IMG/VR virus record: IMGVR_UViG_3300031281_000004
Location: 1 to 51,258 of that record
Reading direction: 5' to 3' (one strand)
Origin: a virus
DNA length: 51,258 bases
Numbering within the stretch: position 1 is the stretch's first letter; each line of letters starts with the position of its first letter. The position numbers were made by a program, and so were the translations under genes. A model generated the notes under the pieces. It worked only from the letters and a program-made list of their open reading frames with translations, did not search any database and was not told the DNA's origin. This document shows, one piece after another, positions 32,112 to 39,245 of the stretch.

Positions 32112-32504
32112 ATGAACATTTTAATTTTTGTTTTTGCATTAGAAATAGGATTATTACCTGAAGGTCATTTAAGCATGACGGATGTGTCTGAATATACATA
32201 TGATTTAAATTATTCACTATATGTACAATTCGAATGTGAGCTTCAATTCTTTGATATGTTATTCATCGGTGGTAAGATATATTCGCCTTTCTGGAAAAAG
32301 TACGGTGAACCTGGTTTCGCACCAGACAGTATTGAATATCTTTTTAATGGAGGTATCCGATTCTATTTTATAGAAATTGGATTTCGACATTATTGTAAGC
32401 ATCCTGTGTTACCTTGGTATAATTCTACTTTTTCTTTTCGTCCAGTCTGGGAAGCATCCATTGATGAACTCTACATAAGATTCCAAGGACGTACCAAATT
32501 ATAA
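32112..32504 (+). CDS. Small beta-rich, possibly exported protein
   Basis: A 130-residue protein with a short hydrophobic start (ILIFVFALEIGLL, residues 3-15). A series of alternating polar/apolar aromatic strands follows (NYSLYVQFECELQFF, GGIRFYFIEIGFRHY). The pattern resembles outer-membrane beta strands or a small lipocalin-like barrel. If exported it might block superinfection, which is speculation. Its own upstream element and terminator surround it. Confidence 0.6.
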   Translation: MNILIFVFALEIGLLPEGHLSMTDVSEYTYDLNYSLYVQFECELQFFDMLFIGGKIYSPFWKKYGEPGFAPDSIEYLFNGGIRFYFIEIGFRHYCKHPVLPWYNSTFSFRPVWEASIDELYIRFQGRTKL

Positions 32505-32533
32505 GGGCTGTTAATTCAGCCCTTTCTTTTTTT
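32503..32533 (+). terminator. Intrinsic terminator
   Basis: AAGGGCTG pairs with CAGCCCTT around TTAATT, then TCTTTTTTT. The stem begins within the stop codon of the preceding gene. Confidence 0.85.
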
Positions 32534-32541
32534 ATGCCTTT

Positions 32542-32577
32542 AAGTTCTGTGAACACAAAATAATATATTAAGGACGA
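32542..32577 (+). promoter_or_regulatory. Repeated upstream element, copy 5
   Basis: Begins AAGTTCTGTGAACACA and ends AATATATTAAGG with 28-base spacing, then GACGAAAAGGAGG and the start at 32592. Confidence 0.55.
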
Positions 32578-32591
32578 AAAGGAGGTTTTAG

Positions 32592-32729
32592 ATGTATATA
32601 GAAACTAAAATACTAAAACAAGCTTTGAAAAGCAAAGAGCTTATGGAAAAGTTCATCGAATTATCTGCCATGTCATTAGTAGCAGAAATTATGAAAGGAG
32701 TTTTAAAATGCAATACGAAGAAGCATTAA
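32592..32729 (+). CDS. Very small hypothetical protein (45 aa)
   Basis: A 45-residue frame starting MYIETKILKQ with GGAGG before it. It overlaps the next gene by 22 bases; the next gene's AAAGGAG site lies inside it, implying coupling. Predicted helical. Supported by position directly after upstream-element copy 5. Confidence 0.55.
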   Translation: MYIETKILKQALKSKELMEKFIELSAMSLVAEIMKGVLKCNTKKH

Positions 32730-33034
32730 AAGAACTTAAGAAAAGAAATTGGAAAATAAGTTGGTTTTTCTTATTTGAAACAAAAGAAGAAGCTGAACAT
32801 ATTATTAAAGATAACAACTACGAATCTAAAGAAAAAGATTCAACAACTGATATTATGAATGAAATAACGATAGCACTTGCAGGTCACACAAGAATACTTT
32901 CAGAGTATATAGATTCCAATCAGAATATTCGAATACGAAAACAGAGAAAGTTCATCAGAATATTCGCAGATGATAAAGAAGTAAAAGTAATTCTTTCAGA
33001 CTTTGATACTGATTTGATCGACTTTTCAACCTAA
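32708..33034 (+). CDS. Hypothetical protein
   Basis: A 108-residue protein with a helical N-terminus (YEEALKELKKRNW), a central region and a beta-rich basic segment (IRIRKQRKFIRIFADDKEVKVIL). It is the second gene of a two-gene unit. No family recognised. Confidence 0.6.
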   Translation: MQYEEALKELKKRNWKISWFFLFETKEEAEHIIKDNNYESKEKDSTTDIMNEITIALAGHTRILSEYIDSNQNIRIRKQRKFIRIFADDKEVKVILSDFDTDLIDFST

Positions 33035-33038
33035 CATT

Positions 33039-33074
33039 TAAGGAGAGTGATTTATTCACTCTCCTTCTTTTTTT
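33039..33074 (+). terminator. Intrinsic terminator
   Basis: AGGAGAGTGA pairs with TCACTCTCCT around a four-base loop, then TCTTTTTTT. Confidence 0.85.
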
Positions 33075-33085
33075 GTGCTGTCTAC

Positions 33086-33121
33086 AAGTTCTGTGAACAC
33101 AAAATAACATATTAAGGAGGA
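33086..33121 (+). promoter_or_regulatory. Repeated upstream element, copy 6
   Basis: Begins AAGTTCTGTGAACACA and ends AACATATTAAGG, running directly into AGGAGG and the ATG at 33126. Confidence 0.5.
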
Positions 33122-33125
33122 CAAT

Positions 33126-33347
33126 ATGAAAACAATCATAAGAGCAAATGAAGTGAAGATGGGTGATATTATAAAAATCTTAGAAGGATATGATGATGAA
33201 AAGGGTAGTCCCAGAATCAACTACAAGAAAATAAAAGTTGATCGTATGGAACAAAAAGATAAGAAAATAACTTTCACTGATGAATCTACGGGAGAAACTT
33301 CTACTGTAGTGATAACCGAACCATTACTCGTAATAAGAGGAGAATAA
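33126..33347 (+). CDS. Small hypothetical beta-rich protein
   Basis: A 73-residue protein with features of a small beta barrel (ANEVKMGDIIKIL, KITFTDESTGETSTVVI). It resembles SH3/OB-like folds in outline only. Part of a two-gene unit with the frame that starts three bases after its stop. Confidence 0.6.
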   Translation: MKTIIRANEVKMGDIIKILEGYDDEKGSPRINYKKIKVDRMEQKDKKITFTDESTGETSTVVITEPLLVIRGE

Positions 33348-33349
33348 AA

Positions 33350-33634
33350 ATGAAGATTTCAGAGTTAATGCAGAAATATAAAACATACAGTTCTATAACA
33401 GTTGAAGAACAATCAGATGGAACATTTAAAGGAACATGTTATTTAAGAGAAACAGGAAAGCGTAAATACTTTAAATTGAAAAATTTAGAAGATTATCCTG
33501 AATATCTCGATCAGTTTAAACCTAGAATATCCAATGAAACACAATTGTATCTTTGTTTGTATCAAACAAAACATCCTAAGTTTCATAAGTTCTATCTTAA
33601 TATTTACCTCCTTTTAAAAAATCATCTTCACTAA
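33350..33634 (+). CDS. Hypothetical protein
   Basis: A 94-residue basic protein with an N-terminal helix, a strand-like middle (YSSITVEEQSDGTFKGTCYL) and an aromatic C-terminus. AGAGGAG precedes the ATG, located within the end of the preceding gene. Function unknown. Confidence 0.55.
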   Translation: MKISELMQKYKTYSSITVEEQSDGTFKGTCYLRETGKRKYFKLKNLEDYPEYLDQFKPRISNETQLYLCLYQTKHPKFHKFYLNIYLLLKNHLH

Positions 33635-33637
33635 TCT

Positions 33638-33669
33638 ATGGCGGGATTTATTCCCGCCTTGTTTTTTTA
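33638..33669 (+). terminator. Intrinsic terminator
   Basis: GGCGGGA pairs with TCCCGCC around a five-base loop, followed by TTGTTTTTTT. Confidence 0.85.
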
Positions 33670-33685
33670 TGCCTTTATGATTTCT

Positions 33686-33721
33686 AAGTTCGGTGTTTAC
33701 AAAATAATATATTAAGGAGGA
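33686..33721 (+). promoter_or_regulatory. Repeated upstream element, copy 7
   Basis: Begins AAGTTCGGTGTTTACA and ends AATATATTAAGG, followed by AGGAGG and the ATG at 33729. The central bases vary but the 28-base spacing is preserved. Confidence 0.5.
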
Positions 33722-33728
33722 AATCATT

Positions 33729-34067
33729 ATGACAAAGAAACAAGCGTTGAGCGAAGGATTAACTTTTAAAGGATGTTTTGAATGGTATAACCAGAAATAC
33801 AAAGTAACGGCAGAAGCACAAAGACTTAGAAAATTAGGATACAGGGCTGTTACAGTTGATGAAAATAATGGTTGTTCAGTATACGTCGAACAAAGATACT
33901 TCGCAGACAGGGATATAGAAAAAATAGAATCTTATTTAAAAGAAGGATATCAAGCAAGACTGAATTACTTCAAAGAAGAATATGAAAAAAAGATAGAAAA
34001 AGAAAATCAAACAAAAGAACAAAATGAAAAGAGGCTTGAAGAACTCAAACAAAAATACTACAGTTAA
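33729..34067 (+). CDS. Hypothetical coiled-coil protein
   Basis: A 112-residue protein. The first 70 residues include KGCFEWYNQKYKVTAEAQRLRKLGYRA-type helical segments; the last 45 form a highly charged coiled coil rich in Glu and Lys. Last gene of the plus-strand island, closed by its own terminator. Function unknown. Confidence 0.6.
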   Translation: MTKKQALSEGLTFKGCFEWYNQKYKVTAEAQRLRKLGYRAVTVDENNGCSVYVEQRYFADRDIEKIESYLKEGYQARLNYFKEEYEKKIEKENQTKEQNEKRLEELKQKYYS

Positions 34068-34071
34068 CACC

Positions 34072-34110
34072 AAAGGAGAGTAAGATTTATTACTCTCCTT
34101 TCTTTTTTTG
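34072..34110 (+). terminator. Intrinsic terminator ending the plus-strand island
   Basis: AAGGAGAGTAA pairs with TTACTCTCCTT, then TCTTTTTTT. It faces the minus-strand terminator at 34117-34147 across a few bases, separating convergent transcription. Confidence 0.85.
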
Positions 34111-34116
34111 TGGCAT

Positions 34117-34147
34117 AAAAAAAACGGGCCATGGGAGCGAGCCCGTC
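34117..34147 (-). terminator. Intrinsic terminator on the minus strand
   Basis: ACGGGC pairs with GCCCGT, followed on the minus strand by eight T. It ends small RNA 2 and perhaps also the late structural operon. Confidence 0.85.
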
Positions 34148-34199
34148 TTTGTAAAAAATTGTGATAGATAAGGGAGGGTTGTTTCTCTTCAACTATCAC
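34117..34199 (-). ncRNA. Candidate small RNA 2 with CCCUCCC loop
   Basis: About 83 bases without a reading frame, from a phage-type promoter (34200-34234) to the terminator at 34117-34147. The 5' end folds as GTGATA with TATCAC, enclosing a nested GTTG/CAAC hairpin. CCCTCCC (34172-34178) is left in the internal loop and is complementary to Shine-Dalgarno sequences. Architecture matches small RNA 1 at 22796-22913. Confidence 0.55.
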
Positions 34200-34234
34200 T
34201 ATATAATAGACATTTTATTTATATGTTTCCACGC
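34200..34234 (-). promoter_or_regulatory. Phage-type promoter of small RNA 2
   Basis: On the minus strand: GCGTGG, 17 bases, GTCTATTATATA, directly followed by the GTGATAG stem of the RNA. It overlaps the 3' end of the sigma-like gene, and nothing but the small RNA lies downstream before the terminator. Confidence 0.65.
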
Positions 34235-35874
34235 CTAATTACTGGTTTTATTGCTTTATGACTTTCCTTTACAACTGTTACTTTTTGCTCTGGAATGATA
34301 TTATCTATTGCTTCACTAATAGCTCCATAAGCCGCTATCCATTCCATCACAAGATCTACATCACTCCATTCTTCTTTCTGCTCTGACTTTACAAAATCTC
34401 CTAAGTTCCTTTTAAGAGTAGGATCTTCTCTCAAAGTCCTTAATATCTTTTCTATTTTATTGTCTATCATATTAGAGCTCCATCTTTTTTTAGATCCTCT
34501 TTTTTCTTCCCATCCATTAAGAAATCTCGCTATCTCTGAAGATGTTTGCCCTTGTGCATATATTCTCATTTTTTGAGGCGAGTTTTCATCTATAAATAAT
34601 CCATAAGATCTTATTATTATTTCACGATCTACAGGACTTTTCAGAACTCTTTTTAATGCTTCTCTTACACCATCTCGAACAACAACTTTTTTTACTTCTT
34701 GCCAAGGATCCAATTTATATCTACCAGGTATTTTCTCTAATTCTTCTTCATTAAGAATAGAAAGTAATGTTGTAGAATCTCCTTCGCTTGATTGTATGTT
34801 CTTATCTAGAGAAGTCATTATTTTTGTCTGTTTCTTTTTATTTCTTATTTTATCTATCGTCCATTTATAATCACGAATAGTTTTATTACCTTTTTCATTC
34901 GGAAGTCCTTTTCTTTTCTTTTCTAGCATATCAAGCATTTCAACATCTGATGGAAGTCTTTTGTGTTTCTTTTTATATTCATCAAGAGTATCTTTAAAAA
35001 ACCATATATATAATTGATCTTTTTGAGAAGCTTTCATATGACCACCACTACCACTTCCAGCCATTAAAGCTGCAGCCATATTCGCTTTCAAGAACGATCT
35101 AACATAACTTATAAAAGTTGCTCTTTTATCTTTAGGTGGATTTGTTAAGAAAGAAGTTGCTGCTCTTTGCACAACTAAATAAACCTCTTGTCTTAAATCA
35201 TCTTCATCAAATCCAAACTTACTCGCATCAAATCCACCAAGGCTCCTTTTTGTATAGTATTTTCCTACCATTTTGGAAAACATATCCCAATTTGCCATAA
35301 CAAGATCATGAGATTTTTGCTGTATTTTCTTATCTGCATCTTTCATTAACAAAGCAACATTTTCTTGTTGTCTCTGTCTTATTGTTAGTTTCTTTTTTTC
35401 TTCTTTTTTCTGAGACCAAGATATTGTTAATCTTTTAACTTGTTCTCTTGGAACGTCTTTCTTTATTATTACTTTTCCTTTTTCTTTATGTTGTATATCA
35501 AATTTTGTTGGAGATTTAGATGAAGTTCCATCACTTCCTACAATCTTTCCTTCCTTCTTTTTTCCTCTTATAACAAATTGTACTTTTGTACCTTGAGAAA
35601 TCCTTCCCGATGTAGATTTTATTTTCCTTCCCAACTTACCTCCTATTTTTCCTTCTGATAGTCGTTTATTAAAATCATCTAAGTCGCTTTTATTTTTAAA
35701 ATATTTGTGTCTTCCAGCACCATAAAAATCTTTTATTTTAAACTTCTTTTCTTTCTTTTTTTCTTTACCACCTTTATATGGCAACCACTTTCCACCTGTC
35801 TTTTTATATTTTTTTCCTTTCCATTCTTTTATGGTACCTTCCGGAAGAGCTTTGCCTTTTTCTAAAATTAACAT
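34219..35874 (-). CDS. Large sigma-70-like protein with phage-specific N-terminal region
   Basis: A 551-residue protein. Residues 8-33 (ALPEGTIKEWKGKKYKKTGG) resemble a short motif seen at the start of some phage virion or protease proteins. A basic region and an SH3/Tudor-like segment (about 94-148) follow. From about 180 it reads as sigma: region 2 (FDEDDLRQEVYLVVQRAATSF, 222-242), region 3 (SDVEMLDMLE), MTSLDKNI, and region 4 (VDREIIIRSYGLF, then TSSEIARFLNG), roughly 405-485. ATG at 35874 follows GGAGG. Last gene of the late operon; perhaps a late or packaged sigma. Confidence 0.65.
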   Translation of the reverse strand: MLILEKGKALPEGTIKEWKGKKYKKTGGKWLPYKGGKEKKKEKKFKIKDFYGAGRHKYFKNKSDLDDFNKRLSEGKIGGKLGRKIKSTSGRISQGTKVQFVIRGKKKEGKIVGSDGTSSKSPTKFDIQHKEKGKVIIKKDVPREQVKRLTISWSQKKEEKKKLTIRQRQQENVALLMKDADKKIQQKSHDLVMANWDMFSKMVGKYYTKRSLGGFDASKFGFDEDDLRQEVYLVVQRAATSFLTNPPKDKRATFISYVRSFLKANMAAALMAGSGSGGHMKASQKDQLYIWFFKDTLDEYKKKHKRLPSDVEMLDMLEKKRKGLPNEKGNKTIRDYKWTIDKIRNKKKQTKIMTSLDKNIQSSEGDSTTLLSILNEEELEKIPGRYKLDPWQEVKKVVVRDGVREALKRVLKSPVDREIIIRSYGLFIDENSPQKMRIYAQGQTSSEIARFLNGWEEKRGSKKRWSSNMIDNKIEKILRTLREDPTLKRNLGDFVKSEQKEEWSDVDLVMEWIAAYGAISEAIDNIIPEQKVTVVKESHKAIKPVIRRGNI

Positions 35875-35900
35875 ATTATCCTCCAATAATTTTAATAAAC

Positions 35901-35927
35901 GGTCGGTCAAATATAAATTGACCGACC
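35901..35927. repeat. Perfect inverted repeat upstream of the sigma-like gene
   Basis: GGTCGGTCAA and TTGACCGACC, ten-base arms around seven A/T bases, lie about 27 bases before the ATG at 35874. There is no T-run on either side. It is either an RNA hairpin in the leader or an operator for a dimeric regulator. Confidence 0.6.
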
Positions 35928-35945
35928 TAAAGGAAGAGTGCTTAT

Positions 35946-35966
35946 GCAGGATTAACCTGCTTTTTT
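35946..35966 (+). terminator. Plus-strand intrinsic terminator, antisense to the late operon
   Basis: GCAGG, five bases, CCTGC, then TTTTTT on the plus strand. It touches the stop codon of the lysin gene. No plus-strand gene is known here, so it may block antisense transcription. On the minus strand it lacks a T-run. Confidence 0.45.
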
Positions 35967-36672
35967 AATCATCAAACTTCCCAGTATTTATCAATTTGAA
36001 TTGGGCATAAAGAATATCTTTTTCGCTTTTCCAGTTTAAGCTTCCAAAACCTCTTTTGTCTGACATATACATATAATCATTTTCCCAACCAGCATTTCCA
36101 GTGAAACATCCTTTTCCTTCATTATAAGGGAATAATTCCATTTTTCCTAAATCATCATTCCATTTAAGATTAGGACAAGCAATAGCAACATGATTGAACT
36201 CCTTGGAAATAATCATTATAGGAATGCCTTTATTGGCTTTTTCTTGAGCTTCCATTTGAGTAAGTAATCTAACATTTCCTTTTTCTGATTCACTTTTACA
36301 TTCATCAAAAACAAAAGGAATAGGAGCTGATAATATCTTTTGATATGAATCTTCAGGCAAAACTTTACCAAGGTCATAATCGTAAGCTTTGATTATATTA
36401 CCCATAGGATATTTTCTCTTAACAGATTCTCCTGTTTGAACATTAACATTCCACACTAATGTAGATCTGGAATCGAAAAGATCGTAGGCTGCTATATTAC
36501 AATAAGTTGTTCCTCTACCTATAGAATTACGAATATAAACAGGGGCTGATACAACCATTCCTATAGCCCAAAACAATTTCTCGCATTTAAGCATATTTAT
36601 TTCTTCGTATAAAGCTGAATTATTTTTATTAGCTTTAAATAAAGAAAATATAATATCTATTATTGCTTTCAT
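35965..36672 (-). CDS. Putative endolysin (Cys/His peptidase- or amidase-like)
   Basis: A 235-residue protein. GRGTTYCNIAAYDL (52-65) places C58, and EFNHVAIACPN (158-168) places H161. This Cys and His pairing resembles CHAP/NlpC-type peptidoglycan hydrolases. There is no signal peptide, so it would need a holin. The location next to two spanin-like genes and a holin candidate supports a role in cell-wall degradation. The family assignment rests on these short motifs only. Confidence 0.6.
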   Translation of the reverse strand: MKAIIDIIFSLFKANKNNSALYEEINMLKCEKLFWAIGMVVSAPVYIRNSIGRGTTYCNIAAYDLFDSRSTLVWNVNVQTGESVKRKYPMGNIIKAYDYDLGKVLPEDSYQKILSAPIPFVFDECKSESEKGNVRLLTQMEAQEKANKGIPIMIISKEFNHVAIACPNLKWNDDLGKMELFPYNEGKGCFTGNAGWENDYMYMSDKRGFGSLNWKSEKDILYAQFKLINTGKFDD

Positions 36673-36683
36673 ATATTACTCCT

Positions 36684-37067
36684 TTAATTATTAAAATAAT
36701 CTACGGCAATAATAGTAATAGCACCACCTATAAAAGAAAGAACACCAACAGTTATAGCTGTATTTAAAACTCTTCTTTTTGTATCGTTTACTTGTGTTTT
36801 TAAAGTGTCTATTTCAGCTAATAAAGGAACACAAGCTTCTTTAATTGCTTTATCCATTTCTTCATCAACTATCACTTTTATCTCGTTCACCAGATCCTGA
36901 ACTTCTGAATCCGTCCAACAATTCTCTTCGCTTTCTGTCTTTGGCATCTTTTCTTCTGTTGAATGCGTCGTCGATTCTGTCGTTGGTTCCTTGTTTGATT
37001 CGCTCCACATCGTCGGAGTTATCAAGAGAATCAACAATATCAGAAGGACTTTTCTTATTAAGTTCAT
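36684..37067 (-). CDS. Spanin-like or lysis accessory membrane protein
   Basis: A 127-residue protein. A signal-type hydrophobic start (residues 4-17, after MNLIRK) leads to a Thr/Glu-rich stretch, a helical region and a second hydrophobic segment near the C-terminus (about 100-122). I place the start at the ATG at 37067, preceded by AAGGAG. It is encoded in another frame largely within the preceding membrane-protein gene, recalling nested spanin genes. There is no obvious lipobox, so the outer-membrane assignment is uncertain. Confidence 0.5.
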   Translation of the reverse strand: MNLIRKVLLILLILLITPTMWSESNKEPTTESTTHSTEEKMPKTESEENCWTDSEVQDLVNEIKVIVDEEMDKAIKEACVPLLAEIDTLKTQVNDTKRRVLNTAITVGVLSFIGGAITIIAVDYFNN

Positions 37068-37203
37068 CTTCTTTCTCCTTTCTGATTTTATCATAATCTT
37101 TACCTTGATTGCCTTCTTTCTTTTTTGCAAGGAATAAAAAAAATGCTAAAACAATAGCTGCTAACCAACCAAAGGCTTTTAAAATCTCAGCAATAGCTTC
37201 CAT
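36865..37203 (-). CDS. Inner-membrane spanin-like protein
   Basis: A 112-residue protein with one N-terminal membrane segment (about 9-26, AFGWLAAIVLAFFLFLA) and a long, highly charged helical periplasmic-type domain, the layout of i-spanins (Rz). ATG at 37203 chosen because GGAGG precedes it. Over half its length overlaps the neighbouring membrane-protein gene in another frame. Together they would fuse the membranes of a diderm host at lysis, if the assignment is right. Confidence 0.5.
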   Translation of the reverse strand: MEAIAEILKAFGWLAAIVLAFFLFLAKKKEGNQGKDYDKIRKEKEDELNKKSPSDIVDSLDNSDDVERIKQGTNDRIDDAFNRRKDAKDRKRRELLDGFRSSGSGERDKSDS

Positions 37204-37207
37204 CTGT

Positions 37208-37549
37208 TTAGCCTCCTTCTCGAGGAGGCTCTTCTGCTGATGTTTTTTTACTATCAAAAATCTCTTTTATAGATTTTCCTCCAACTTTGTAGGTCTTGTA
37301 TATTATAACAGAAGATGCAGCATAAAGAAACGAGTCTTGAATAAGTTTCCAAATATTAAATCCAGACCACCCTTCAATTCCTTGACTCACCAAAGCCATA
37401 GGTACACCGAGAGCGAAGGTAATCCAAAGCCAGTTGTCTTCATTTTTAAACCTTATACTTTTTCTTGAAAGAAGTTCTTTTATAATCTGTAAAGATACAA
37501 CAACTCCTATAACCAAAGAACCGCTTTTAACTAGTTGCATTATGTCCAT
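37208..37549 (-). CDS. Putative holin
   Basis: A 113-residue protein with three hydrophobic segments (about 10-25, 45-60, 72-88) and a charged C-terminus. Such small membrane proteins next to lysin genes are usually holins, which permeabilise the inner membrane. AAGGAG precedes the ATG. It lies just upstream of the spanin-like and lysin genes, completing a lysis cassette. Confidence 0.55.
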   Translation of the reverse strand: MDIMQLVKSGSLVIGVVVSLQIIKELLSRKSIRFKNEDNWLWITFALGVPMALVSQGIEGWSGFNIWKLIQDSFLYAASSVIIYKTYKVGGKSIKEIFDSKKTSAEEPPREGG

Positions 37550-37748
37550 ATAATTTCTCCTTTCTCTGTTTAATAAGGGAAGTTTTCTTAAGCTTTCCTT
37601 CCTGTATTTCTACAGTTCTTACACCATGAGTGATAATCCACTCACCCCCAAACTCTTTACAGAGTTCTCTAGCCCTTTTTGTAGCTTCCAAGAGTGAATA
37701 TCTGATATGAATTTTATTCATCTCCTGGTTAATGATAAAATACGTCAT
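37527..37748 (-). CDS. Small hypothetical protein
   Basis: A 73-residue basic protein. The ATG at 37748 follows GGAGG; an in-frame GTG six bases earlier lies within the ribosome-site spacing. The sequence includes LLEATKRARELCKEFGGEWII and a Lys-rich tail that overlaps the holin start by 23 bases. No family recognised. Confidence 0.55.
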   Translation of the reverse strand: MTYFIINQEMNKIHIRYSLLEATKRARELCKEFGGEWIITHGVRTVEIQEGKLKKTSLIKQRKEKLYGHNATS

Positions 37749-37757
37749 AAGCACCTC

Positions 37758-38573
37758 CTATTTATCATTAGTAGTACCGAAAAGTTTTTCTATAGATTTG
37801 TCACTTTCAGATTCTAACTTCTCTATACTACCATAATGTTGACGAGCCAACTCAACTAAACTATCCAGGGCTTCGTTTATAATTCTATAAATATTAAAAT
37901 CTTTTGCTGGATCCAATAATTCTCTCACATTCCTATTATAAACTTCTTCTCTGGAAGGAATATCACATATATAATGTTCATTCAATCCTTCTGTCATCAT
38001 GTCTATAAGATTAGTTGTTTTTATCTTTTTATATTCATCCCACTTGCCATTTTTCTTTTTTTCTAAAAAACTATTTTCGTAGATCATCCTTAAAAGCTCT
38101 TTTAAAATAGATCTTTTTGAAGAATTAACAGCTAATTTATATAAATGAAAAGATGAATCTGATACTATATCCCTTTTTAATCCTTTTTTCTCTTTTAATA
38201 AAGTTAAAAAAACAGAATACATTCTAGATATTATCTTATCTAAAACATCTTCAGCAAAGTTCATCAAATCTCTTGGAATATACTTTAATTCTATTTTATC
38301 AACCTTTCTTATGTTTTTTCTTTGTTGTGTTAAAATCATAACGACGTCTTTTGCATGAGGACATTTAGAATGAGGAGAGATATTTTTCATTTTAATATTT
38401 TCATTTTCTCCAAACTCAACACCGACAGGTCCTGCTTTTAAACTTTTTATTTTTCCTAATTTTTTCAAATACATGAATAATCTAGAAAGGCCAAGATAAA
38501 TAAAAATGATCAATATCAACCAAGTTGTTATATCTAGAGTTAAAAAACTATTCCAAAATTGTTGTAAGTTCAT
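37758..38573 (-). CDS. Membrane-anchored hypothetical protein
   Basis: A 271-residue protein with one hydrophobic segment near the N-terminus (about 17-36) and a long helical soluble domain (residues 70-270) ending in a Ser/Glu-rich tail. It is located between the tail collar fibre and the lysis cassette. No family recognised. Confidence 0.6.
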   Translation of the reverse strand: MNLQQFWNSFLTLDITTWLILIIFIYLGLSRLFMYLKKLGKIKSLKAGPVGVEFGENENIKMKNISPHSKCPHAKDVVMILTQQRKNIRKVDKIELKYIPRDLMNFAEDVLDKIISRMYSVFLTLLKEKKGLKRDIVSDSSFHLYKLAVNSSKRSILKELLRMIYENSFLEKKKNGKWDEYKKIKTTNLIDMMTEGLNEHYICDIPSREEVYNRNVRELLDPAKDFNIYRIINEALDSLVELARQHYGSIEKLESESDKSIEKLFGTTNDK

Positions 38574-38582
38574 TTTACCCCC

Positions 38583-39245
38583 CTATATTTTTATTATAAA
38601 ATTAACTGCTAAATTAGCCGGTCTTGTTTCTACATCAACTCGCGGTGTTCCATGAGATCCATCTGTGTAATCATTTGGAGAAGTATACGGTAAAACCTCA
38701 TTCCCTTCTACTGTATTAGGTTCATATTCAAAATCTGGATAAGGATCTGGAACATAACTGCTCCAAGGAAGATATTGATAAGAACTACCACTATTTGCAA
38801 CAATACCTCCTTGTTTATGCTTGTGACCTTGTTCTGCATCATTTTGATAAGATCCTAATGACGCAGAGAAATAATTTCCCATAGCATCTTGTAAAGTTCC
38901 ATTTATTCCAACTCCTCTTGGAAATATACCTCTAAAATCTGGCAAATTAAAAGTAGTACTTCCATCACCTGGACCAAATATTACTCCTATCTTAGCAAAT
39001 AAAGCTGAATATGTACTCCTACTAATAGCAGAACCATCACAAAGTAGGTATCCATCAGGAATAGTGTTTGATCCGTGCATCTTTATATTACCTGTTGGAC
39101 AAAGTATACTTGCTGAAACATTGGCTACCCAATCTTCTATCTCATTTCCCATAGCTCGCATGAGTTTTGTTCTGTCATATTTTTCAGAGGCAGATAAAGC
39201 TAAAATAGCTGCTAATATATTATCACCTAACTGATTACTCCCCAT
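38583..39245 (-). CDS. Tail fibre protein with collar domain
   Basis: A 220-residue protein with the phage tail collar domain: IPDGYLLCDGSAISRSTYSALFAKIG, FGPGDGSTTFNLPDFRGIFPRG at about 62-112, then a Gly/Ser-rich tip domain ending VNFIIKI. The N-terminal 45 residues would attach to the baseplate or long fibre. Used for receptor contact. ATG at 39245 follows AAGGAG; an in-frame TTG lies one codon upstream. Confidence 0.85.
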   Translation of the reverse strand: MGSNQLGDNILAAILALSASEKYDRTKLMRAMGNEIEDWVANVSASILCPTGNIKMHGSNTIPDGYLLCDGSAISRSTYSALFAKIGVIFGPGDGSTTFNLPDFRGIFPRGVGINGTLQDAMGNYFSASLGSYQNDAEQGHKHKQGGIVANSGSSYQYLPWSSYVPDPYPDFEYEPNTVEGNEVLPYTSPNDYTDGSHGTPRVDVETRPANLAVNFIIKI

